Below are positions 6,208 to 12,623 of a stretch of 12,623 nt of DNA, piece by piece. Location: contig JAJECB010000471.1 in NCBI GenBank assembly GCA_022822245.1, positions 1-12,623 of the forward strand, given 5' to 3'. This DNA is from Gammaproteobacteria bacterium. Its GTDB lineage: Bacteria > Pseudomonadota > Gammaproteobacteria > HK1. Each line of letters begins with the position of its first letter. Position 1 is the stretch's first letter. Both the position numbers and the translations under genes were made by a program. A model generated the notes under the pieces. It ran no database searches. It saw only the letters and a list, made by a program, of their open reading frames with translations, and had not been told where the DNA came from.

Positions 6208-7788
6208 TCAGCTCTTGGCCAGGTTCCAGAAGAACGTTACCGGCGACGGAAGGAAGCCGGTCACGTTGCCCCGAATCGCATTGAACTGCAGGTACTGGCC
6301 GATGGGGATGTAGGTCACCGTGTCCATCGCCTTCTGCTGGATCTGAGAGGCGAGCTGCTTCTGCTTCGCGGGGTTCGTCTCCCGCGCGAACGCCTGCCGG
6401 AGCGCCTCGATCTCGGGGTCGGTCGGCCAGCCGAACCACGCCTTCTCGACGCCGCCGCCCGATACCCCGATGTTCGCAACCGGGTTGATGAGGTCGGGCG
6501 CGATCCACGAGGTGTGGAAGATGTGCCAGCCGCCTTCCTCCGGCGCCTTCTTCTCGGCCCGGCGGGAGGTCAGGGTCGACCAGTCCATCGCCTGCACCTC
6601 GAGGTTGATCCCGGCCTCGCGCAGCAACTGCGCCGTCACCTGGGTGGCCGCGTTCAGGGTGGCGATGTCGGTCGGGTGCATGAGGATGATCGTCTCCCCG
6701 TTGTAGCCCGCTTCCGCCAGCATCGCCTTCGCCTTGTCGAAGTCCTGCATCATCACCCGCTCCGAGCCGGTGTCGGACGCGAAGGGGGTGTCGCACATGA
6801 ACATCGCGGGGCAGGTCTTGTAGAGGTCCGGCGTCCCCACGATGGCCTGGAGGTAGGTCTCCTGGTCGACGACCAACTGAATCGCCTGCCGGGCGATCTG
6901 GTTGTCGAACGGCGCGTGGAGGTGGTTGATGCGCATCCAGCCCTGGCTGCCGAAGGCGTCGGCAACGACCACGTTCACGTCCTCGGCAGCCTCCAGCACC
7001 TCCCTGAGGTCCGCGGGTACCGACTCCCAGTAGTCCACCTCGCCGTTGATGATCGCGTTCATCGCGCTCTGGTGGTCGGGGATGTAGTGCCACTCGAACC
7101 GGTCCACGTGGACGTGCTTTCCACCGGCCGCTGCGCTCGGCGGCTCGTCCCGCGGAACGTAGGCCTGGTTCTTGGTGTAGACCACCTTGCTGCCCGGCAC
7201 CCATTCGTCCTTCATGAAAACGTACGGGCCGGAGCCGACGCTGTCCGGAACCTGCTCGAAGGCGTCGGTCTCGGCGAGGCGCTTCGGCATCATGAACGGC
7301 ACGTTGGAGCTCATCTTCCCGAGGGCGGCGAACACGAGACCCCAGGTCTCCTTGAGCTTGATGGTGAAGGTGAGGTCGTCGACGGCCTCCATCGACTCGA
7401 CGACGGCCATCATCTGCTGGCCCATGCCGTCGCGCTTGCCCCAGCGCTGGATGGACGCGATGCAGTCCTCGGGAGTGACGGGGCTGCCGTCGTGCCACTT
7501 GAGCCCTTCGCGAAGCTTGATGGTGTAGGTCTTGCCGTCCTCGCTCACGGTGCCGGATTCCGCCATCTGCGGATGGACCTCGAACTTCTCGTCCGATGCG
7601 AAGAGGGTGTCCCAGACCATGTAGCCGTGGTTGCGGCTGATGTACGCCGTCGTCCAGATCGGGTCGATGTTCTTGAGGTCCGCGTGGACCACTGCCTTGA
7701 AGGTGTTGTTGTCGGCGAGCGCCGGTACGGAGACCGCCCCGGCCACCGCGGCCGCTACGACGCCTCTCAGTAGTCGTGGGTGCTTCAT
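6208..7788 (-). CDS. Periplasmic solute-binding protein, family 5 (peptide/opine/nickel type)
   Basis: This 526-residue protein captures solute in the periplasm and delivers it to a DppBC-type permease. It starts with a Sec signal peptide: MKHPRLLRG, a hydrophobic core at 9-20 and a likely cut after VPALA (residue 25). There is no lipobox cysteine, so it should be soluble. The family signature lies at about 96-115 (LKWHDGSPVTPEDCIASI), with SVGSGPYVFM at 183-192 and AIVGTPDLY near 315-323. Length is normal. Cys326 and Cys332 are close together and could form a disulfide. The ATG at 7788 has GGAGGA 9 bases upstream; a longer frame reaching 8133 has no family similarity. This is the only binding protein in the window, and the importer operon lacks one, so the two probably work together. 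The ligand is not readable from sequence. Confidence 0.93.
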   Translation of the reverse strand: MKHPRLLRGVVAAAVAGAVSVPALADNNTFKAVVHADLKNIDPIWTTAYISRNHGYMVWDTLFASDEKFEVHPQMAESGTVSEDGKTYTIKLREGLKWHDGSPVTPEDCIASIQRWGKRDGMGQQMMAVVESMEAVDDLTFTIKLKETWGLVFAALGKMSSNVPFMMPKRLAETDAFEQVPDSVGSGPYVFMKDEWVPGSKVVYTKNQAYVPRDEPPSAAAGGKHVHVDRFEWHYIPDHQSAMNAIINGEVDYWESVPADLREVLEAAEDVNVVVADAFGSQGWMRINHLHAPFDNQIARQAIQLVVDQETYLQAIVGTPDLYKTCPAMFMCDTPFASDTGSERVMMQDFDKAKAMLAEAGYNGETIILMHPTDIATLNAATQVTAQLLREAGINLEVQAMDWSTLTSRRAEKKAPEEGGWHIFHTSWIAPDLINPVANIGVSGGGVEKAWFGWPTDPEIEALRQAFARETNPAKQKQLASQIQQKAMDTVTYIPIGQYLQFNAIRGNVTGFLPSPVTFFWNLAKS

Positions 7789-7796
7789 TGGTTCAA

Positions 7797-7810
7797 ATCC
7801 TCCGGAGGAT
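7797..7810 (-). promoter_or_regulatory. Ribosome-binding site of the binding-protein gene, inside a palindrome
   Basis: The minus-strand GGAGGA (7798-7803) lies 9 bases before the ATG at 7788 and is a near-perfect Shine-Dalgarno, fitting a highly expressed binding protein. It is half of a perfect 14-base palindrome, ATCCTCCGGAGGAT. In RNA the upstream half (UCCUCC) could fold onto the site as a 5-pair stem with a CCGG loop and partly hide it. Confidence 0.65.
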
Positions 7811-7887
7811 GGAAAGTCGACGTTGCGTACACACGGCCGAGCCAGATACCCATGGCTTCGCCCAGGCGCGCATGGCCGAGCCTCCCG

Positions 7888-7917
7888 AGTGTAGCGCCAT
7901 TCGCGCGCGGCGGTCAC
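7888..7917 (-). promoter_or_regulatory. Candidate sigma-70-like promoter of the binding-protein operon
   Basis: On the minus strand GTGACC (7912-7917) is followed after 18 bases by TACACT (7888-7893). Each matches 4 of 6 consensus positions. The implied transcript start is about 90 bases before the ATG at 7788. The match is modest and the assignment rests on position and the lack of better candidates. Confidence 0.3.
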
Positions 7918-8106
7918 GTCCCTTGCTTGCCTTCGTCTCCGGCTCCCGCGCCCGGCGGCGGCGGTCGTTGACCCCGGCGAGGCGACGGTGCGGCGCTCGA
8001 TCCCCGCACCTGTCGCGAACGTGAATTCGAGTAAAGTCCGTTGACTCGCTTGGGGACCGGTGCGAGGCTTCCGCCAAGCCCCGAGCGTGTCCCGAGACGG
8101 CGGCCC

Positions 8107-8169
8107 ATGACGGACCGCGGCGCCGGGAGGCATCTCGGGGCGGCCCGAGGTGGGACGGAGGTCCGATGA
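8107..8169 (+). CDS. Possible 20-codon upstream ORF overlapping the adaptor start
   Basis: An ATG at 8107 opens a 20-residue frame (MTDRGAGRHL start, Arg/Gly-rich) whose TGA at 8167-8169 overlaps the adaptor ATG at 8166 as ATGA. That geometry is the one used for translational coupling. Only a weak purine stretch (GAGACGG) precedes it, and the peptide resembles nothing known to me. The adaptor has its own ribosome site within the last codons of this frame. It may be a leader peptide or chance. Confidence 0.25.
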   Translation: MTDRGAGRHLGAARGGTEVR

Positions 8170-9539
8170 GGAAGTTCCTTCGCCGAGTGGTGCGGCTGCT
8201 GCTCTTCGTGGTGCCGGTCGCCCTGGGGCTGGGCGTCGTCGGGTACGCGCTCCAGAACCGCGAGGGTCCCCAGCGCCTGCCCCCCGAGGAACGGACGACG
8301 CCGGTCCGGGTCGTGACCGCGCCGGCGGTGGACGTGGTGCCGCGCGCTCTCGGCTACGGCTCGGCCACCCCGGGACGGACCTGGGAGGCGGTGGGCGAGG
8401 TGAGCGGGACCGTCATCTACCGCCATCCGGAGCTCGAGAAGGGGGCCGTCCTCCGGGCCGGTACGGAGCTGCTGCGCATCGACCCGACCGACTACCGCCT
8501 CGCCGTCGCCCAGATCGAGGCCGGCATCCGCTCGACCGAGGCCCAGCTCGCGGTCCTCGACGTGCGCGCGTCGAACACGGGGCGCTCGCTCGCGATCGAG
8601 GAACGGAGCATCGACCTCGCCCGCAAGGAGCTCGAGCGCAAGCAGCGCCTCGTGAAGCAGGGCACCATCTCGCGGGCCGCGGTGGACCAGGAGGAGCGGG
8701 CGGTGCTCGTCGGGGAGCAGGCGGTCCAGAGCCTCCGCAACTCGATGAACCTGCTCCCCGCCGAGCGCTCGGTGCTCGAGGCGACCCTGGACCAGCTCAA
8801 GGCCCAGTTGGAGACGGCGCGGCGGAACCTCGAACGGACCACCATCGTGGCTCCTTTCCATTGCCGGATCGCGGAGGTCAACGTCGAACAGGCCCAGTTC
8901 GCGGCCCAGGGCAAGGTCCTGGTGGTCGCGGACAGTCTCGACGTGGCCGAGGTCACCGCCCAGGTCCCGGTCGGAACCCTGCTCACCCTCCTCCCCCGGG
9001 ACCTGGACCTTCCGCTCGATCCCGGGGCGACCATGCCGCGCATTCGCGAGGTGGCGGGCCTCGACGCGATCGTGCGTCTTCGCACCGGGCGCGGTCACAC
9101 CGAGTGGCAGGCGCGCTTCGCCCGGATGAGCGACACGGTGGACCCCCGCACCCGGACCGTCGGGGTCATCGTCGCGGTCGACGACCCCTATCGGCAGGCG
9201 CTTCCCGGCGAGCGTCCGCCACTGGTGAAGAACATGTACGTCGAGGTCGAGGTCCGGGGGCGGCCGCGCCCCGGCGCGGTGGTGATTCCGCGCGGGGCGC
9301 TTTACGGCCGCGAGGTCCGCACCGTCGACTCCGAGGGCCGGCTCCGGATCCGCGAGGTCGAGGTGGACTTCATCCAGACCAACTTCGTGGTCATCGCCTC
9401 GGGACTCGAAGCCGGCGAACGGGTGGTGGTCTCCGACCTTCCGTTCGCCGCCGACGGGATGCGCCTCGCCCCGGTCGGCGACGAGGAGGCGCAGGCGGCC
9501 CTCGTCGCCGAGGCGGTCGGGGACACCCCGGTCCGGTGA
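8166..9539 (+). CDS. RND efflux adaptor (HlyD/AcrA-type membrane fusion protein)
   Basis: This 457-residue periplasmic adaptor would link the RND pump encoded next to an outer-membrane channel. An N-terminal basic patch and one membrane anchor (about 9-28) are followed by the first lipoyl half (GEVSGTVIYRHPELEKGAVL, 77-96). A long alpha-helical hairpin rich in Glu, Arg, Leu and Gln lies at about 112-225, and the second lipoyl half begins at TTIVAPFHCRI (225-235). The beta-barrel and membrane-proximal domains run to about 437 (VVIPRGALYG at 372-381, SGLEAGERVVVSDL at 412-425). No lipobox is seen. The ATG at 8166 has GGAGGT (8157-8162) at a short spacing of 3 bases. The pump gene starts 41 bases downstream. 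No outer-membrane partner or regulator is visible. Substrate is unknown. Confidence 0.9.
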   Translation: MRKFLRRVVRLLLFVVPVALGLGVVGYALQNREGPQRLPPEERTTPVRVVTAPAVDVVPRALGYGSATPGRTWEAVGEVSGTVIYRHPELEKGAVLRAGTELLRIDPTDYRLAVAQIEAGIRSTEAQLAVLDVRASNTGRSLAIEERSIDLARKELERKQRLVKQGTISRAAVDQEERAVLVGEQAVQSLRNSMNLLPAERSVLEATLDQLKAQLETARRNLERTTIVAPFHCRIAEVNVEQAQFAAQGKVLVVADSLDVAEVTAQVPVGTLLTLLPRDLDLPLDPGATMPRIREVAGLDAIVRLRTGRGHTEWQARFARMSDTVDPRTRTVGVIVAVDDPYRQALPGERPPLVKNMYVEVEVRGRPRPGAVVIPRGALYGREVRTVDSEGRLRIREVEVDFIQTNFVVIASGLEAGERVVVSDLPFAADGMRLAPVGDEEAQAALVAEAVGDTPVR

Positions 9540-9580
9540 TCCGACGCTGAGCCGGCACCTCGGACGAGTCCGCATCGCAC

Positions 9581-12500
9581 ATGCTCCGCTTCTTCGCCGA
9601 TCATCCGACGGCCGCCAACCTGATGATGGTGGCCTTCCTCGTGGTCGGTCTCGCGTTCGCGCCGACCGTCAAGCGCGAGACGTTTCCGGACATTCCCGCC
9701 CGCTCCGTCGAGGTCCGGGTCCCCTTCCCGGGCGCGACCGCGGCGGACGTCGAGGAGGCCGTCTGCCAGCGGATCGAGGAGGCGGCGGACGGAATCGACA
9801 ACCGGGACGAGACCCGTTGCGAAGCCCGCGAAGGCGTCGCCATCGCCACCCTGGTCATGCGCGAAGGGCGTGCCCTCGCTCAGTTCCTCGACGACGTGAA
9901 GTCGCAGGTCGATGCGATCACGGACTTCCCCGAGGGGGCCGAGGAGCCGGTCGTGCGCCAGCTCGGCCGCTCGGACTTCGTCGCGTTCATCGCGGTCGCG
10001 GGCCCCCTTCGCCCCGAGGGTCTCAAGGCCTACGCCGAACGGATGAAGGACGGCCTGCTCGCGATCCCCGGGGTTGCCCAGGTGACCATACGCGGGTTCT
10101 CGCAGCACCAGATCCGGATCGAGGTGCCGGCGGCGACCATGCGCCAGTTCGGCTTGAGCCTTCGCGACCTCGCCGACGCGGTGGCCGCGCAGAGCCTGAA
10201 GCTCCCCGTCGGCACCGTCGAGACGCGCGAATCCACGGTGCTCATCCGCTTCGACGACGAGCGCCGGCGGCCCCGGGACTTCGACGGCCTCGTGGTCGTC
10301 GGGTCGGGAAGCGGGGCCGCGATCCGGCTCGGGGACATCGCCACCATCACCGATCGCTTCGAACGCGAGGAAGACCGGGCCTTCTTCAACGGGCAGCGGG
10401 CCGCCTTCCTCGCGGTGGAAAAGGGCAAGGGGGACGACATCCTCGAGGTCATCGACGCCCTGCGCGACCATGTCGACGCGGAACGCGCCCGGGCGCCCCC
10501 CGGCATGGCCTTCGAGATCACCCGGGACGTGGCGTCCATCGTGCGGGACCGGCTGACCATGCTGCTGCGCAACGGCATCCAGGGGCTCGGACTCGTGTTC
10601 CTCGTGATGTGGCTCTTCTTCGGGCTTCGCTACTCGTTCTGGGTCGCGGCGGGCCTTCCGGTCGCGTTCATGGGGACCATCGCCGGCATGGCCGCGCTCG
10701 GCTACTCCTTCGACATGATCACGATGGTGGCGCTGCTGATCGCGGTCGGCCTGCTGATGGACGACGCCATCGTGATCGCGGAGAACATCGCCCGCCACCG
10801 CCACGCCGGGCTCGCTCCCCTCGACGCGGCCGTCACCGGCACGAGGGAGGTGGCCCCGGGAGTGCTCGCCTCGTTCTTCACCACCGTCTCGGTGTTCGGG
10901 GCGCTCGCGTTCCTGCGCGGCGACATCGGGTCGATCCTCAAGGTCATGCCGGTCATCCTCATCCTCACCCTGGCCTTCAGCCTGGTCGAGGCGTTCCTCA
11001 TCCTCCCCCATCACCTGATGGGGGCGTTGCGGGCCGGGGAGCGTCGCGGGCGAGGGGGGTTCCGGGCGCGGTTCGACGCGGGTCTCGCCCGCTTCACCGA
11101 GGGGTTCGTCGGGCGGCTCGTCGACGCGGCGGTCGCCCAGCGCTACCTGACCGTCGGGCTGCTGCTGGCCCTCCTCCTCGGGTCCCTCTCCATGGTCGCC
11201 GGGGGGAAGATCAAGTTCCGGGCGTTCCCGGACATCGAGGGCAACGTCCTCGAGGCGAGGCTGCTCCTTCCCCAGGGGACCCCGCTCGCGCGGACCGAAG
11301 CGGTGGTGGACCGCGTGATCGCGGCGGTGCGGGCGGTGGGAGAGGAGTACGCGCCCGATCAACCGGAGGGGCGGAGCCTCGTCCGGAACGTCGGGGTCCA
11401 GTACAACCGCAACGACGACGCCCACGAATCGGGGGCCCACGTCGCCACCGTGACCGTCGACCTGCTTCGCTCCGAGGTCCGGAACGCGAGGCTGAGCGAG
11501 GTGCTCGATCGGTGGCGGGTCGCGGTGGGCGACATCCCCGACGTCATCGCGCTCAAGTTCACCGAGGCCCAGGTCGGGCCCGGCGGGAGGCCCATCGACA
11601 TCCGGCTCCTCGGTGAGGATCTCGGAGAGCTGAAGGCCGCCTCCACCGATCTTCTCGCGTGGCTCGGCGGCTACCGGGGGATGCGGGACCTCTCCGACGA
11701 TCTTCGTCCCGGCAAGCGCGAGGCGCGGCTGCGCCTGCGCGAGGGTGCGCTCGCCCTCGGCCTCAGCGCGTCCGCGGTGGCAGGTCAGCTCCGGGCCGCG
11801 TTCCATGGCCGGAACGCGGCCGAGGTCCAGCTCGGGCCGGAGGACTACGAGATCAACGTCCGGCTCTCCGGGCGCGATCGCGACAGCCTCGCGGACCTCG
11901 CCCAGTTCACGGTGACCCTACCGGCCGGCGACCAGGTGCCCCTCGACGCGGTGGCGACGGTGGAGTCGAGCCGCGGCTACGCTCGCGTGCACCGGGTCGA
12001 CGGGCGCCGCGCGGTCACCATCCAGGGCGACCTGGACACGGACGTCGCCAATGCGGACGAGATCCTGGCCGAGACGCGCGCACGGTTTCTTCCGGAGCTC
12101 GAAGCCCGGTATCCGGGGATCACGGTCGGTCTCGAAGGCCAGGCCGAGGAGACCGCGATCACCGGGGCGTCCCTGCAGCGGAACTTCCTCCTCGGCCTCG
12201 CCGCGGTCTTCCTGCTGCTCTGCTTCCAGTTCCGGAACTACGTCGAGCCGGTCCTGGTGATGGCGGTGATCCCGGCCGGGCTCGTCGGGGTGGTCTGGGG
12301 CCACTTCCTCCTCGGGCTCGAGCTCTCCATGCCGAGCATGGTGGGGTTCGCCTCGCTCGCGGGGGTGGTGGTGAACAACTCCATCGTGCTGGTCGCGTTC
12401 ATCAAGCTCCACCGGCGAGGCGGGGAGTCGGCCACGGACGCGGCGCGGCGGGCCGCCCGGCAGCGTTTCCGGGCGATCCTGCTCACGTCGCTGACCACCG

Positions 12501-12623
12501 TGGCGGGGATCCTGCCCCTGCTGACGGAGACGAGCCTCCAGGCCCAGGTCATGAAGCCGCTCGTCGCAAGCCTCGCGTTCGGGCTCGCGGCGGCGACGTT
12601 CCAGGTGCTGTTCCTGGTCCCCG
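9581..12623 (+). CDS. RND efflux pump permease (AcrB-like), 3' end cut by window
   Basis: An open frame of 1014 codons runs to the window edge without a stop. It encodes a proton-driven inner-membrane pump. The two-fold repeat is visible: a membrane helix at 13-30 followed by FPDI (35-38), and a second one before FPD at 549-551, each leading into a periplasmic porter domain. GLLMDDAIVIAEN carries the proton-relay aspartates Asp394 and Asp395. In the second half, AGVVVNNSIVLVAF has Asn932 where AcrB has the relay lysine (Lys940). The sequence ends at VLFLVP, in the last membrane helix, so about 10-50 residues are probably missing. An in-frame stop at 9548 makes ATG 9581 the first usable start; its ribosome site is weak. 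With the upstream adaptor it makes a two-gene efflux unit, possibly continuing to the right. Confidence 0.93.
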   Translation, partial: MLRFFADHPTAANLMMVAFLVVGLAFAPTVKRETFPDIPARSVEVRVPFPGATAADVEEAVCQRIEEAADGIDNRDETRCEAREGVAIATLVMREGRALAQFLDDVKSQVDAITDFPEGAEEPVVRQLGRSDFVAFIAVAGPLRPEGLKAYAERMKDGLLAIPGVAQVTIRGFSQHQIRIEVPAATMRQFGLSLRDLADAVAAQSLKLPVGTVETRESTVLIRFDDERRRPRDFDGLVVVGSGSGAAIRLGDIATITDRFEREEDRAFFNGQRAAFLAVEKGKGDDILEVIDALRDHVDAERARAPPGMAFEITRDVASIVRDRLTMLLRNGIQGLGLVFLVMWLFFGLRYSFWVAAGLPVAFMGTIAGMAALGYSFDMITMVALLIAVGLLMDDAIVIAENIARHRHAGLAPLDAAVTGTREVAPGVLASFFTTVSVFGALAFLRGDIGSILKVMPVILILTLAFSLVEAFLILPHHLMGALRAGERRGRGGFRARFDAGLARFTEGFVGRLVDAAVAQRYLTVGLLLALLLGSLSMVAGGKIKFRAFPDIEGNVLEARLLLPQGTPLARTEAVVDRVIAAVRAVGEEYAPDQPEGRSLVRNVGVQYNRNDDAHESGAHVATVTVDLLRSEVRNARLSEVLDRWRVAVGDIPDVIALKFTEAQVGPGGRPIDIRLLGEDLGELKAASTDLLAWLGGYRGMRDLSDDLRPGKREARLRLREGALALGLSASAVAGQLRAAFHGRNAAEVQLGPEDYEINVRLSGRDRDSLADLAQFTVTLPAGDQVPLDAVATVESSRGYARVHRVDGRRAVTIQGDLDTDVANADEILAETRARFLPELEARYPGITVGLEGQAEETAITGASLQRNFLLGLAAVFLLLCFQFRNYVEPVLVMAVIPAGLVGVVWGHFLLGLELSMPSMVGFASLAGVVVNNSIVLVAFIKLHRRGGESATDAARRAARQRFRAILLTSLTTVAGILPLLTETSLQAQVMKPLVASLAFGLAAATFQVLFLVP

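Larger units (their letters stand above)
7789..8165. other. Divergent intergenic region between binding-protein and efflux operons
   Basis: This 377-base stretch contains no convincing gene beyond a possible 20-codon upstream ORF. It should hold the promoters of the minus-strand binding-protein operon and the plus-strand efflux operon. Candidate minus-strand promoter elements lie at 7888-7917. On the plus strand the least GC-rich patch (about 8015-8046) has TAAAGT at 8032-8037 with a poor CTGTCG 16 bases before it, and a TTGACT at 8041-8046 with no good partner. A 14-base palindrome covers the binding-protein ribosome site. A 9-base direct repeat (GGCCGAGCC at 7835-7843 and 7874-7882) is also present. 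No clear operator half-sites or regulator gene were seen. Confidence 0.6.

Noticed and set aside
6079..7773. A 564-codon open frame on the plus strand
   Set aside because: It mirrors the binding-protein gene, which has a signal peptide, ribosome site and family signature. The mirror translation is charged and domain-free.
7835..7882. Direct repeat GGCCGAGCC, twice, 39 bases apart
   Set aside because: A 9-base GC-only match in DNA of this composition is likely to be chance, and it has no inverted symmetry suggesting an operator.
8041..8069. TTGACT as a -35 box for the efflux operon
   Set aside because: The hexamer is good, but 17 bases downstream is GAGGCT and neighbouring spacings are no better, so no promoter is called.
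7789..8133. An N-terminal extension of the binding protein starting at 8133
   Set aside because: It would put about 115 Arg-rich residues before an obvious signal peptide and bypass the strong ribosome site at 7798-7803.
9302..11806. An 834-codon open frame on the minus strand
   Set aside because: It overlaps the adaptor and the RND pump in antisense. The product is low-complexity Arg/Asp/Glu/His/Gly-rich sequence with no recognisable fold, while the plus-strand frame has all RND motifs.

Overview
The window is a very GC-rich stretch with dense coding, probably from a Gram-negative proteobacterium. The evidence for Gram-negative is a HlyD-type adaptor next to an RND pump, and a binding protein with a plain Sec signal peptide and no lipobox Cys. 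The exact lineage cannot be read from the sequence; a high-GC alpha- or beta-proteobacterium would fit.

Layout. Bases 1-104 are low-complexity C/G homopolymer sequence that looks like an assembly or contig-edge artefact. Bases 105-5017 (+) form a tight five-gene operon: four genes of a dipeptide/oligopeptide-type ABC importer (two permeases, two ATPases; junctions are 1-4 base overlaps or a 4-base gap) followed by an N-carbamoyl-D-amino-acid amidohydrolase of the nitrilase superfamily. Bases 5087-7788 (-) form a convergent two-gene unit, read right to left: a periplasmic family-5 solute-binding protein, then a TfdA-like Fe(II)/2-oxoglutarate dioxygenase. Bases 7789-8165 are a 377-base divergent promoter region. 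Bases 8166-12623 (+) hold an efflux adaptor and an RND permease that runs off the right edge, lacking only its last few dozen residues.

How it may work together (inference). The binding protein on the minus strand is the only one visible and is the natural partner of the importer on the plus strand, which has no binding protein of its own here. The two convergent units would then form one uptake-and-catabolism module: capture in the periplasm, import by the BCDF transporter, then cytoplasmic processing by an oxygenase and a carbamoyl hydrolase. No hydantoinase or racemase is visible, so a textbook hydantoin pathway cannot be claimed. The substrate is unknown. The efflux pair is probably a separate system that shares the intergenic region.

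No RNA genes, CRISPR arrays, insertion sequences or phage genes were seen. The most interesting points are the unusual enzyme pairing, a strong intercistronic hairpin after the binding-protein gene, a palindrome containing the binding-protein ribosome site, and a 20-codon upstream ORF coupled to the efflux adaptor start.
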